Shown here: one piece after another, positions 1 to 7,917 of the stretch
How positions within the stretch are numbered: position 1 is the first letter of the stretch
Layout of the letters: every line of letters starts with the position of its first letter
Origin: Gordonia humi
GTDB taxonomy: Bacteria > Actinomycetota > Actinomycetes > Mycobacteriales > Mycobacteriaceae
NCBI RefSeq assembly: GCF_014197435.1
Contig: NZ_JACIFP010000001.1
Coordinates: 372,001-436,000, forward strand
Reading direction: 5' to 3'
DNA: 64,000 nt
Made by a program: the position numbers and the translations under genes
The notes under the pieces: model-generated
Databases searched by the model: none
Told to the model about the DNA's origin: nothing
What the model saw: only the letters and a program-made list of their open reading frames with translations

Positions 1-7
1 GCGGGGC

Positions 8-28
8 GGCTCGCCCGGCATCTTCGGG
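8..28. repeat. Left copy of 21-bp direct repeat (att-like)
   Basis: Identical over 21 bp to 3038-3058. Read on the minus strand it encodes PKMPGEP followed by PR, the typical ending of mycobacterial PolD proteins. It is the probable displaced 3' end of the polD1-like gene at 2995. Confidence 0.6.
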
Positions 29-177
29 GTGCCGACCATTTAAGCGGTGTGCATACCCGGGTTTACCGACGTTGATCTCTACCGCTGTGCGCAGGGTAAG
101 GACCGCAACGACGATTGTTCCAACAATCTGACCTGTGAACATCTCTGGGACTGGATCGTGTAATTTAACGTCATCGT

Positions 178-200
178 GGCTCTTCGCAGTTAACCGGGCA
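178..200 (+). repeat. Left terminal inverted repeat of the IS
   Basis: This 23-bp sequence is the exact reverse complement of 1629-1651 and starts GGCTCTTCGCAGTTAACC. The copy of GTCATCGT at 170-177 abuts it. Confidence 0.95.
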
Positions 201-302
201 ATGCCTGGTCAGGCGCTTGGCGTGTCGTTGACGTGAGCGGCCCCTGGCCTCGGTGATTCTGGATGTTGTCAAGACAGTCAGAGCACCGGAGGAACAGGGG
301 CC

Positions 303-1622
303 GTGGATCATGGTACGTCGTTGTTGTTGGGGTTGGAAGGCGTCGAGGTCGTCGGGGTCAGTGTCGGCGGGCCGGACGGGCGAACGCGGATCGTCGATGT
401 CGGTACCAGTGATCCGGCGGCCTCGTGCTGCCCGGGGTGCGGTGTCCGGTCGACGTCGGTGAAGGAGCGGGTCGTCTGCACGCCCCGCGACATCGGCTAC
501 GGGGATGCTCCGATCATGGTGCGGTGGAACAAGATTCGGTGGCGGTGCGTGAACTCAGAGTGCGCGCGTGGGTCGTTCACCGAAGCGATCGGGCAGGTCC
601 CGCGTCGTCGGCGGACCACGACCCGGTTGCGGGAGACGATCGGGCGGGCGATCGGCGATGCCGCTCGGTCGGTCGCCGAGGTCGCTGCCGGGCACGGCGT
701 GTCGTGGCATACCGCGCACGGCGCGTTCGTCGACATCGCCGCCACGGCGTTGACCGATCCGGCCCCGACGTCGGTGCTGGGGATCGACGAGACTCGCCGT
801 GGGAAACCGAGGTGGGTCCGCGGCGGTGATGGTCGGTGGGTGCGGATCGATCCGTGGGATACCGGGTTCGTCGATCTGGCGGGCGATCAGGGACTGTTGG
901 GGCAGGTCACCGGCCGTACCAGTGCGGTGGTGATCGACTGGCTGGCCGCGCAGCCGGCCCCGTTTCGGGATGCGATCGAGTACGTGGCGATCGATCCGGC
1001 CGCGTCGTATGCCGCGGCCGTCGCGGTCGCGTTACCGAACGCGCAACTGGTCGTCGATCACTTCCACCTCGTGCAGTTGGCCAACGCGATGGTCACGAAG
1101 GTCCGTCGGCGGGTCACGTGGGACCGACGTGGTCGTCGTGGCCGGTCGACGGACCCGGAATGGGCCAACCGCCGCAGACTGTTGATGGGTCGAGAACGGT
1201 TGTCGGACAACAAGTATCAGAAGATGATCGCCGATCTGCGAGCGCACGATCCGGGCAACGAGATCTTCGCCGCGTACATCGTCAAAGAGGAACTCCGGGC
1301 CTTGTTGGCGATGGCGCGGAGTCGGCCGCGCGTCGACGATAGCCAGATCCGCGAACGCCTCTACCGGTTCCTGGACCTGTGTGCGCAGGTCAACGTTCCC
1401 GAAGCCAACACACTGGCCCGTACCATCGAAACATGGTGGCCCGGGATCTGCGCGTTCATCCGCACCCAGGTCACCAACGCCGCCACCGAAGGCACCAACC
1501 GGCTGGTCAAGCAGGTGAAACGATCGGCCTGCGGATTCCGCAACATCGAGAACTCACGCCGCAGGATACGATTCCACTGCACCCGCAAACAACGGCGGGC
1601 GCGCATCCAGTTCCACTGCTAA
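303..1622 (+). CDS. ISL3-family transposase
   Basis: A 439-residue DDE transposase that moves the surrounding element. The N-terminus carries a zinc ribbon (CCPGC near residue 39 and a second Cys pair in RCVNSEC near 85), followed by a helix-turn-helix region at about 105-140. The catalytic triad is visible as D162 (GIDET), D231 (AIDPA) and E396 (ATEGTN). VDHFHLVQLAN and the C-terminal GFRNIENSRRRI are family signatures. The GTG start at 303 gives a full-length family member. The stop lies 6 bp before the right inverted repeat, so it is the only gene of the element. It appears intact and probably active. Confidence 0.95.
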   Translation: MDHGTSLLLGLEGVEVVGVSVGGPDGRTRIVDVGTSDPAASCCPGCGVRSTSVKERVVCTPRDIGYGDAPIMVRWNKIRWRCVNSECARGSFTEAIGQVPRRRRTTTRLRETIGRAIGDAARSVAEVAAGHGVSWHTAHGAFVDIAATALTDPAPTSVLGIDETRRGKPRWVRGGDGRWVRIDPWDTGFVDLAGDQGLLGQVTGRTSAVVIDWLAAQPAPFRDAIEYVAIDPAASYAAAVAVALPNAQLVVDHFHLVQLANAMVTKVRRRVTWDRRGRRGRSTDPEWANRRRLLMGRERLSDNKYQKMIADLRAHDPGNEIFAAYIVKEELRALLAMARSRPRVDDSQIRERLYRFLDLCAQVNVPEANTLARTIETWWPGICAFIRTQVTNAATEGTNRLVKQVKRSACGFRNIENSRRRIRFHCTRKQRRARIQFHC

Positions 1623-1628
1623 AGGAAC

Positions 1629-1651
1629 TGCCCGGTTAACTGCGAAGAGCC
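1629..1651 (-). repeat. Right terminal inverted repeat of the IS
   Basis: Exact 23-bp reverse complement of 178-200. The second GTCATCGT copy follows directly at 1652-1659. Confidence 0.95.
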
Positions 1652-1966
1652 GTCATCGTAGATCAAGAAAGCGAGATAGAATCCGGCGGCATTGAACGCG
1701 GCCAAGAAGAACTGTTTACCTCCACTGATATCTAGGTTCACAGTAACTTAACCTTTCAGTCGTCCAACGATCAGTGAAATTGCGCCTGACGCAGAACCCT
1801 GAAATGGTGCATACGGAGTGCAACTGGTCCGCTTTCTCAGGGAGATTGATAGCTGGATTTGTGGCGGACGGACCGCGACTGCTCCGATTGTCAATTCCGC
1901 CCAGTGAGCGTCCGGCCGCCGTGCTGCGTGATAGATTCTCTAACGCTTCCAGCTGGACATGAATAG

Positions 1967-2519
1967 CTAGCGCCCTTCGAGGATCTTTCCCGCGGTATCC
2001 CAGAGTTCATCCTGGTCGATTGACCCCCGCGGATACCCGATCTGAATGAATGCTCGATCTGAGTCGAGTGACCAGACTTCAGTTTCGTCGTCCTTACGAG
2101 TGGTGAATGCGAACTCGCCTAGCCTTTCGCGATCCCGCTCCGGCACTCGAGCCACAGTAAACATCGGAGCTCGATAGATCTCATTCTGATTGTCGAAATC
2201 CGCAGCGGTGACTGGATGTGTCCGCTGAACGGCCCGAATCCAGGCAGACTGTCCCGACAGCTCACCAGCCCCGTGCATATTGACGCAAATTAGAGTTGTC
2301 GAGTCTATGTCCTCTTCGTTGCACTGACGTAAGTATGGTGAGAGGCGTTCGATTCCCGCAGGGACTACCGTCCTTACCTCTTCGTTTGTCCATGGAGCGC
2401 CTGAGCTTGCACGCACTGAGGGCATTGATGCTCCATTCCCAGGTTTCTGGTGTTCGTCCGACACTGACGAACAAGACGATGACGGCAGGGACGAGTGGTG
2501 TCGCGATACGACGCAACAT
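1967..2519 (-). pseudogene. Frameshifted secreted lipoprotein
   Basis: A Shine-Dalgarno GGGGG precedes an ATG at 2519 that opens a signal-peptide-like start (MLRRIATPLVPAVIVLFVSV). That frame then gives poor protein. The plausible mature domain continues in the -1 neighbouring frame as SDEHQKPGNGAS and later VPERDRERLGEF to the stop at 1967. The switch falls where a lipobox Cys would be expected (LFVS then C-SDEH), so a few bases appear to be lost there. The mature part of about 165 residues matches no family I recognise. It lies in the AT-richer accessory segment. Alternatively, a TTG start at 2563 would keep one frame but gives an unconvincing leader. Confidence 0.5.
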
Positions 2520-2994
2520 GGTGACCCCCAAAGTATGAACAGGCCAATCAGCCTGTGTAACAACCGCTCCCGAACCGGCGATACTCACTACAGATCCAGT
2601 GTGCGGTGGAAGCGTTATGCTCCCGCACGTGATTGCACCCGCCAAGCAATCAATAAGCAAACACTTCTCTCAGTCTATCGACAAACGACCAGATCAGCCT
2701 ATGAATCCATTTGTCCGGTCCGGACGCGGACCGCGGTCCGGATGCATGCGCGCCAACCGGTTAGGGCGTTTGGGCAGCCCGTTGGCTTCATCGTCGCGCG
2801 TACCTGGTCGTGACCTCCGCACGTTATCGCATCGACAGCTCACTCCTCATGCCCGATCATCGCCGTTCCCGCGGGCATCCGTATGTGAGGCACCGAGGAG
2901 GTTTCGCGGGCGTTGCAGATGAGTCAAGCCAGCGTATAGGTAATCCAGCGAACGTGCGCTACGCCAGTTCCAAACAGTAACGGCGATCAACGTT
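2520..2994. other. Gene-poor accessory spacer
   Basis: No convincing gene is seen on either strand. The stretch is AT-richer than its surroundings in its first half. It contains one strong palindrome, TCCGGAC at 2719-2725 and GTCCGGA at 2736-2742, enclosing the self-complementary GGACCGCGGTCC. It lies between the broken lipoprotein and the 3' end of the polD1-like gene. Confidence 0.5.
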
Positions 2995-4029
2995 TCACCT
3001 CTTCAGATCGGTATTCCGACTCGGTTGCACACGCTTAGGCTCGCCCGGCATCTTCGGGTACGACGGCGGATACGGCAGATCGCCGAGCCCCGTCGCGTCG
3101 TCCCGGTGGACCATCTCGAGCAGTGGCTCCAGCCCCGCCGCGTGGTCCGCGATGTCGGCCCACGGATCGCCGCGTCGCTCCACCAGACCCGGCACCGTCG
3201 CGATGGTCAACGTGTTCGGGTCCACATCGGTGAGTTCGTCCCACGTGAGCGGTGTGGAGACGCGCGCGTTCGGCGACTTGCGCGCGGAGTACGGTGCGGC
3301 CATTGAGCGGTCTCTGGCGTTCTGGTTGTAGTCGATGAAGATGCGGTCGCCACGCTCTTCCTTCCACCACGACGTCGTGACGAGATCCGGTGTGCGACGC
3401 TCCAGTTCGCGCCCCAGCGCGATCACGGCGCGGCGGGTCGCGATGAAGTCCCATTCGGGACGGATCGGGACGAAGACGTGCACCCCGCGGCTGCCGGAGG
3501 TCTTCACGAAACCGGTGTACCCGAGTTCTTCCAGTAGCGGGCGGACGTGGTCGGCGGCCAACGCGCGCACGTCGTCGAAGGTACGGTTCTCCGTCGGGTC
3601 CAGGTCGATGCGCAGCTGATCGGGATGGTCGTTGTCGGGGTCGGCGGTGGGCCAGGTGTGGAAGGTGACGGTGCCGAGGTTGGCCGCCCACACGACGTCG
3701 GCCGGGATGCGCGGGCAGAACGCCTGACCGGTTCGCTTGGACGGGAACACGATGCGCGTCGACTCGACATGGTCGGGGTGGTACTTCGTCAGATGCTTCT
3801 GGTAGATCTCGTCGCCGGTGACGCCGTCGGGGAATCGCTGCAGGAAGGTCGGGCGGCCGCCGATCGCGTCGAGGATCGGTCCGGTCGTCGCCATGGTGCG
3901 GTAGTAGTCGACGAGATCGCCCTTCCGGCCGCCGTCCTCACCGAGTTCGGGGAAGTAGATCTTGTCGGGGTTGGAGAGCTTGACGTCGACGCCGTCGACG
4001 TCGAGCATGATCGGCTTGGGCTTCACCAC
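2995..4029 (-). CDS. polD1: LigD-type polymerase/primase domain protein (PolD1-like)
   Basis: A stand-alone archaeo-eukaryotic primase-like polymerase of the kind that fills gaps and adds ribonucleotides in bacterial end joining and excision repair. The metal-binding pair D142 and D144 (RIDLDP) and a third acidic residue, D233 (IFIDYNQNARD), are visible. TSGSRGVHVFVP is the family nucleotide-binding motif. At 344 residues it has family length and no ligase or nuclease domain. It begins 3 bp after the ligase gene, so the two form an operon, as in mycobacteria (polD1-ligC1). The last codons after PKMPGEP look atypical (KRVQPSRNTDLKR) and lie outside the 21-bp repeat, as if the tail had been replaced. 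Confidence 0.9.
   Translation of the reverse strand: MVKPKPIMLDVDGVDVKLSNPDKIYFPELGEDGGRKGDLVDYYRTMATTGPILDAIGGRPTFLQRFPDGVTGDEIYQKHLTKYHPDHVESTRIVFPSKRTGQAFCPRIPADVVWAANLGTVTFHTWPTADPDNDHPDQLRIDLDPTENRTFDDVRALAADHVRPLLEELGYTGFVKTSGSRGVHVFVPIRPEWDFIATRRAVIALGRELERRTPDLVTTSWWKEERGDRIFIDYNQNARDRSMAAPYSARKSPNARVSTPLTWDELTDVDPNTLTIATVPGLVERRGDPWADIADHAAGLEPLLEMVHRDDATGLGDLPYPPSYPKMPGEPKRVQPSRNTDLKR
3038..3058. repeat. Right copy of 21-bp direct repeat (att-like)
   Basis: Identical to 8-28. It lies inside the 3' end of the polD1-like gene and encodes PKMPGEP. Together the copies bracket the AT-richer segment with the insertion sequence. Confidence 0.6.
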
Positions 4030-4032
4030 TGT

Positions 4033-5076
4033 TCAGGAGCCTTCCAGGACGTCGTGGATGTCATAGGTCAACGGGACCTCAAGCTGGTCGTAGCCGCAGC
4101 TTTCCGGTTGGCGGTCGGGCCGCCACCGCAGAAACTTCACCGTGTGGCGGAAGCGTCCGGACTCCATCTGGTCGTAGGCCACCTCGACCACCAGTTCCTG
4201 TCGGATCGGGATCCACTCGGCACTGCCCGCCGCGCGCCAGCGGGACACCTCGCCCTGGGCGACGCCGTCGGGGTCGAGCCGCATGGACTCGAACAGCTCC
4301 TGCAGCTCGAGACGCTTCGCATCCGAGAACGCGCTGGATCCGCCGACCATCCGGATCTGGCCGTCGTCGCCGTGCAGGCCCAGCAGCATCGAGCCGAGTC
4401 CGGTGCCGCTCTTGTGGATTCGATAGCCGAGGACGACGCAGTCGGCGGTCCGTTTGTGCTTGATCTTGACCATCTCGCGCTTGTTCGGCACGTACAGTCC
4501 GTCGAGCCGTTTGGCGACCACGCCGTCGAGACCGGCGCCCTCGAAAGCGGTGAACCAGTCGCGGGCGACGGCGGGATCCTGTGTCACCCGGCTGACCCGC
4601 ATCGACGGACCGCCGCCGACCGCGTCCACCAGCGCCGCGCGGCGCACCGGGAACGGCCGCCCCGTCAGATCGTCGTCGCCGCGGGCGAGCGCGTCGAAGC
4701 CGATGAAGGTCGCCGGAGTCTCGTGCGCGAGCTTCTCGATCCGGGACACCGCCGGGTGGATGCGCTGGCTCAGCGAGTCCCAATCGAGGCGACGCACCCC
4801 GCCGATCTCGCGGACCACGCCGACCTCGCCGTCCACCACGACGCGCTCGGGCAGCTCGGCGCGCGCGGCCTCCACCAACTCGGGAAAGTACCGGGCCAGG
4901 TCCTTTCCGCCGCGCGAAGACATGATCACCTCGTCGCGGTCGCGGAAGATCACCGCGCGGAAACCGTCCCACTTCGGCTCGTACGACCAGACGGGGCCGT
5001 CGTCGGGCTGGTCGGGCACGGCGGCGACGGCCTTCGCCAGCATCGGGGCGACGGGCGGGTTGATCGGAAGGTCCAC
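4033..5076 (-). CDS. ligC1: ATP-dependent DNA ligase LigC-type
   Basis: An ATP-dependent ligase with the nucleotidyl-transfer motif EPKWDGFRA, in which K35 is the AMP-accepting lysine. Further motifs are DGEVGV, FIGFDAL, LDGVVAKR and MVKIKHKRTADCVV, followed by an OB-fold C-terminal domain. At 347 residues it matches the small LigC class without polymerase or nuclease domains. The start is a GTG at 5076. It precedes the PolD1-like gene by 3 bp. In mycobacteria LigC acts as a back-up ligase in Ku-dependent end joining and base-excision repair; no ku gene is in this window. Confidence 0.92.
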   Translation of the reverse strand: MDLPINPPVAPMLAKAVAAVPDQPDDGPVWSYEPKWDGFRAVIFRDRDEVIMSSRGGKDLARYFPELVEAARAELPERVVVDGEVGVVREIGGVRRLDWDSLSQRIHPAVSRIEKLAHETPATFIGFDALARGDDDLTGRPFPVRRAALVDAVGGGPSMRVSRVTQDPAVARDWFTAFEGAGLDGVVAKRLDGLYVPNKREMVKIKHKRTADCVVLGYRIHKSGTGLGSMLLGLHGDDGQIRMVGGSSAFSDAKRLELQELFESMRLDPDGVAQGEVSRWRAAGSAEWIPIRQELVVEVAYDQMESGRFRHTVKFLRWRPDRQPESCGYDQLEVPLTYDIHDVLEGS

Positions 5077-5122
5077 TCGTTCATCGTCTACGACGGCACC
5101 CGTCCGGGCAACGGCATCGAGA

Positions 5123-5641
5123 CTATCCGTCGTGCGAGTCGGTCGGGGCGACCGTCGACCGACCCCAGCCGGAGTCCTTGGCGAGTTCGGCGAGCGGCGG
5201 CACGCCGCGGGCCGGAACCGGATTGGTGAGGGTGAGCCAGGTGCTCGAATGCACGACGCCGGGAAAGCCCACGATGGTCTCGGCGAGTTCGAGCAGCTCC
5301 GGCTGCGTCGCTGTCGCGACCCGCACGAGCAGGTCCTCTCGGCCGGTCACCGTGTGCACCTCAAGCACCTGCGGCATCTGTCGGAGCTCCTCGATCACCG
5401 CCCGCAGGCTCCCCTGATGGGTCTCGAGGGCGAGGAACGCCTGCACCACCAGACCGGCCTCGCCGAGATCGAGTGTCGGGCGGTATCCCGTGATGAGCCC
5501 GCCCTCCTCCATCCGACGGATCCGCGACTGCACGGTGTTACGCGAGACGCCCGCCCGGGCGGCGAGTTCGACGACGCCGGCCCGCGCATCGGCTTCGAGG
5601 AGTCGCAGCAGCTCGATGTCCAGCCGGTCGATACTCAACAT
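5123..5641 (-). CDS. Lrp/AsnC-family transcriptional regulator
   Basis: A 172-residue regulator with an N-terminal winged helix-turn-helix (LDIELLRLLEADARAGVVEL, then VSRNTVQSRIRRMEEGGLI) and a C-terminal RAM effector-binding domain (VLEVHTVTGREDLLVRV). I take the ATG at 5641, preceded by GGAG; an upstream extension in frame lacks protein character. It is divergent from a branched-chain amino acid dehydrogenase across 227 bp, the classic layout of a local activator sensing an amino acid. The exact effector is inferred to be a branched-chain amino acid. Confidence 0.88.
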   Translation of the reverse strand: MLSIDRLDIELLRLLEADARAGVVELAARAGVSRNTVQSRIRRMEEGGLITGYRPTLDLGEAGLVVQAFLALETHQGSLRAVIEELRQMPQVLEVHTVTGREDLLVRVATATQPELLELAETIVGFPGVVHSSTWLTLTNPVPARGVPPLAELAKDSGWGRSTVAPTDSHDG

Positions 5642-5868
5642 TTCGCACTCCGTGTCGTCGGATGGCCTCGGTCTGCTGATCAATCCGTTCAGTTGTCGGG
5701 CAATCAGCGGAACTGTCGGCACCGTACTGTCCAGAATAGGCGAGCACGGCAACAATGACCTGCATCACACCCTCGGATCCGGCACATCCACCGGATCCGT
5801 GGAACCGCGACGGACGAGGACGCGCCCACCGGCGCATCCGACGCCGTCGCTCCATCGGAAGGACACAC
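5642..5868. promoter_or_regulatory. Divergent control region lrp / dehydrogenase
   Basis: This 227-bp non-coding stretch separates the Lrp-type gene from the dehydrogenase. Around 5690-5735 it holds three spaced TGTC-type repeats (TTGTCGG, CTGTCGG, CTGTCCA), plausible regulator contacts. No hexamer pair could be assigned with confidence. Confidence 0.3.
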
Positions 5869-6951
5869 ATGACCACCGCCGACACCGACCGAGCCGTCGA
5901 GTTCAGCGTCTTCGCCCACCCCGACCTGACGATCGATCCGCCGCACGAGCAGGTCGTGTTCTGCCGAGACGCGGCGACCGGCCTGCGCGCGATCATCGCG
6001 ATCCACTCGACGACGCTCGGACCGGCGCTCGGCGGCACCCGCTTCTACCCGTACGCATCCGAGGCCAACGCGCTCGGCGACGTCCTCCGACTGTCCCGCG
6101 GCATGACCTTCAAGTCGGCCGCGGCCGGCCTCGACCTCGGCGGCGGCAAAGCCGTGATCATCGGCGATCCGGCGGTCGACAAGACTCCCGAGCTGCTCCG
6201 CGCGTACGGCATGTTCGTCGACACGCTCGGCGGCCGGTACATCACCGCGGGCGATGTCGGGACGACGTCGCACGATATGGACGTTATCGGCGAGGGCACC
6301 TCGTTCGTCGCATCGAAGACGCGGACCAACGGAGGTTCCGGCGACACCGCCCCGATGACCACACTCGGCGTGTTCAGCGCGCTCGAAGCCGCCGCCCAGC
6401 AGGCGTGGGGATCGTCGGACCTGCGCGGACTCCGCGTGGGAGTGGAGGGCGTCGGCAAAGTCGGTGGCGAGCTCACCGGACTGCTGCTCGCGGCCGGTGC
6501 GACGGTACTGGCAGCCGATCCGAGTCCGGCGGCCCGCGAAGCGTTCGCCGCCCGCTTCCCGGAGGCGTCGATCGTCGACGACGTGCGATCGGCACGCGTC
6601 GACGTGTACGCGCCGTGCGCCATGGGCGGAACGGTGACCGACCGACTCGCGCGCGCGACCGCGGCCACGGTGATCTGCGGCGCCGCCAACAACCAACTGA
6701 CCTGCCCCGAGGTCGAGACCGTCCTCGGCGAGCGCGGAATCGTCTGGGTGCCGGACTACATCGCCAACGCGGGCGGGGTGATCCAGGCGTTCAGCGAACA
6801 GCAGGACTGGACTGGCGAGCAGACGCGCGCAAAGGCGAAGGCGCTCCGCGAGCGCACCGCACAGGTGCTGGCCACCGCCGCGGGCCGGGGCATCACCGCA
6901 GGCGACGCAGCACGACTGATCGTCGCGGAACGGTTGACCGCGAAGCGATGA
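5869..6951 (+). CDS. Valine/leucine-type amino acid dehydrogenase
   Basis: An NAD-dependent oxidative deaminase of the Glu/Leu/Phe/Val family, converting a branched-chain amino acid to its 2-oxo acid and ammonia. The substrate lysine K82 (GMTFKSAAAG) and catalytic lysine K94 (LGGGKAV) are present, as are ALGGTRFYPY and the Rossmann motif GVEGVGKVG. CGAANNQL and NAGGVIQ are shared with Streptomyces valine dehydrogenase, to which it looks closest. The ATG at 5869 has GGAAGGA upstream; the 360-residue length is normal. It is divergent from an Lrp-type regulator that probably controls it. Leucine or phenylalanine as main substrate cannot be excluded. Confidence 0.88.
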   Translation: MTTADTDRAVEFSVFAHPDLTIDPPHEQVVFCRDAATGLRAIIAIHSTTLGPALGGTRFYPYASEANALGDVLRLSRGMTFKSAAAGLDLGGGKAVIIGDPAVDKTPELLRAYGMFVDTLGGRYITAGDVGTTSHDMDVIGEGTSFVASKTRTNGGSGDTAPMTTLGVFSALEAAAQQAWGSSDLRGLRVGVEGVGKVGGELTGLLLAAGATVLAADPSPAAREAFAARFPEASIVDDVRSARVDVYAPCAMGGTVTDRLARATAATVICGAANNQLTCPEVETVLGERGIVWVPDYIANAGGVIQAFSEQQDWTGEQTRAKAKALRERTAQVLATAAGRGITAGDAARLIVAERLTAKR

Positions 6952-6953
6952 CC

Positions 6954-6959
6954 TACCGT
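6954..6959 (+). promoter_or_regulatory. Leaderless -10 box of gluQ (TACCGT)
   Basis: TACCGT lies 7 nt before the GTG at 6967, the spacing of a leaderless transcript. Confidence 0.4.
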
Positions 6960-6966
6960 GGTGGGC

Positions 6967-7875
6967 GTGGTGAACAGTTCTGCGCCCGCCGGCCGATTCG
7001 CTCCGTCGCCGTCCGGCGACCTGCACATCGGCAATCTCCGGACCGCCGTCCTCGCGGACCTGTTCGCGCGGACCACCGGCCGACGGTTCCTCATGCGCGT
7101 GGAGGACCTCGACCGGGTGCGTCCCGGTGCGGAACGGCGCCAGCTCGCCGACCTCGCGTCGCTCGGTCTGGTCTGGGACGAACCCGTCGTCCACCAGTCG
7201 CGGCGACGAGCCGCCTACGACGCCGTGCTCGGCGGGCTCGTCGCCGCGGGCGCCACCTTCGAGTGCTTCTGCACGCGCCGTGAGATCCTGGAGGCTCCGT
7301 CCGCACCGCACGCCCCGCAGGGCGCCTACCCGGGGACCTGCCGCGACCTCACCGACGCTCGACGCGAGGAGCGGCGCGCGAGCCGCCCCGCCGCGATCCG
7401 GCTGCGGTCCGAGGTCGCGTCCTTCACGATCACCGACGCCCTGCACGGCGAGTTCACCGGCGACGTCGACGACTTCGTTCTGCAGCGGGGCGACGGCACA
7501 CCCGCCTACAACCTCGCTGTCGTCGTCGACGATGCGGCCGCCGGCGTCGACCAGGTGGTGCGCGGTGACGATCTGCTGACGTCGGCGCCGCGTCAGGCCT
7601 ATCTCGCCACTCGACTCGGCTACGCACCACCCGAGTACGCCCACGTCCCGATGGTCTTGAACTCCGACCACAAGCGGCTCGCCAAACGCGACGGCGCCGT
7701 CACTCTCGCCGACCTCGCCGAGCACGGTGTCGACGCCGCCGCCGCGCTGTCGACGATCGCCGCATCGCTGCGACTGGCCGATCCCGGCGAGTCGATCACG
7801 ATGGACCGGCTCGCCGAACGCTTCGATCCGACGGCGTTGCCGCGCGAACCCTGGATCTTCGTCCCGCCTTCCTGA
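6967..7875 (+). CDS. gluQ: Glutamyl-Q tRNA(Asp) synthetase
   Basis: A truncated glutamyl-tRNA synthetase paralogue that attaches glutamate to queuosine 34 of tRNA-Asp rather than to a tRNA end. It has the class I signature FAPSPSGDLHIGNL, the KMSKS-equivalent KRLAKRDG and no anticodon-binding domain; about 302 residues is normal. CFC plus a later Cys (YPGTCRD) recall the zinc site. In-frame GTG codons at 6958, 6961, 6967 and 6970 compete as start; I favour 6967 because of the -10-like box 7 nt upstream. Its substrate requires queuosine, and a tgt homologue lies 2 kb downstream. Confidence 0.88.
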   Translation: MVNSSAPAGRFAPSPSGDLHIGNLRTAVLADLFARTTGRRFLMRVEDLDRVRPGAERRQLADLASLGLVWDEPVVHQSRRRAAYDAVLGGLVAAGATFECFCTRREILEAPSAPHAPQGAYPGTCRDLTDARREERRASRPAAIRLRSEVASFTITDALHGEFTGDVDDFVLQRGDGTPAYNLAVVVDDAAAGVDQVVRGDDLLTSAPRQAYLATRLGYAPPEYAHVPMVLNSDHKRLAKRDGAVTLADLAEHGVDAAAALSTIAASLRLADPGESITMDRLAERFDPTALPREPWIFVPPS

Positions 7876-7890
7876 CCGGCCGCGCCGGTC
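7874..7890. terminator. Hairpin between convergent gluQ and glyoxalase gene
   Basis: GACCGGC (7874-7880) pairs perfectly with GCCGGTC (7884-7890) across a 3-nt loop. The hairpin overlaps the gluQ stop and faces the end of the opposite gene. There is no U-tract. Confidence 0.45.
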
Positions 7891-7917
7891 GAGCGTCCAC
7901 TGCCGATCGAGCAGGCC

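Larger units (their letters stand above)
178..1651 (+). mobile_element. ISL3-family insertion sequence, intact
   Basis: The 1474-bp element is bounded by perfect 23-bp inverted repeats (178-200 and 1629-1651; outer end GGCTCTTCGC). It is flanked by a perfect 8-bp direct repeat, GTCATCGT, at 170-177 and 1652-1659. An 8-bp target duplication and a single DDE transposase are typical of ISL3 elements. The undamaged ends and exact duplication indicate a recent insertion. The target is a small membrane-protein frame on the minus strand. Confidence 0.95.
1..1741 (-). pseudogene. Small membrane-protein ORF split by the insertion sequence
   Basis: Removing the element at 178-1651 and one copy of the 8-bp target duplication gives a minus-strand frame that is open from a GTG at 1741 through the junction to the window edge. 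An in-frame TAA lies just upstream of the GTG. The product has two hydrophobic stretches, FFLAAFNAAGFYLAFLIY near the N-terminus and GQIVGTIVVAVLTL later, so it looks like a small membrane protein. The family is not recognised, and the C-terminus runs past position 1. A competing plus-strand frame ends at a TAA at 161-163 but has no start context. Codon use is AT-richer than in the housekeeping genes. The unbroken frame of about 85 codons across the junction is seen; that it was a gene is inferred. Confidence 0.5.

Noticed and set aside
47..163. Plus-strand frame ending in a TAA at 161-163 before the IS
   Set aside because: It has no start context or homology, and the minus-strand frame stays open across the insertion junction.
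2995..5076. A broken two-part LigD
   Set aside because: Both proteins are full-length members of separate families (PolD1 and LigC), arranged as in mycobacteria.
5704..7725. A long minus-strand open frame of 673 codons opposite the dehydrogenase and gluQ genes
   Set aside because: It is the mirror of two well-recognised enzymes in high-GC DNA, with Arg/Ala/Gly-rich nonsense and no motif. The same holds for other long antisense frames, e.g. 3547-5229, 9472-11151, 54408-56720 and 60289-62166.
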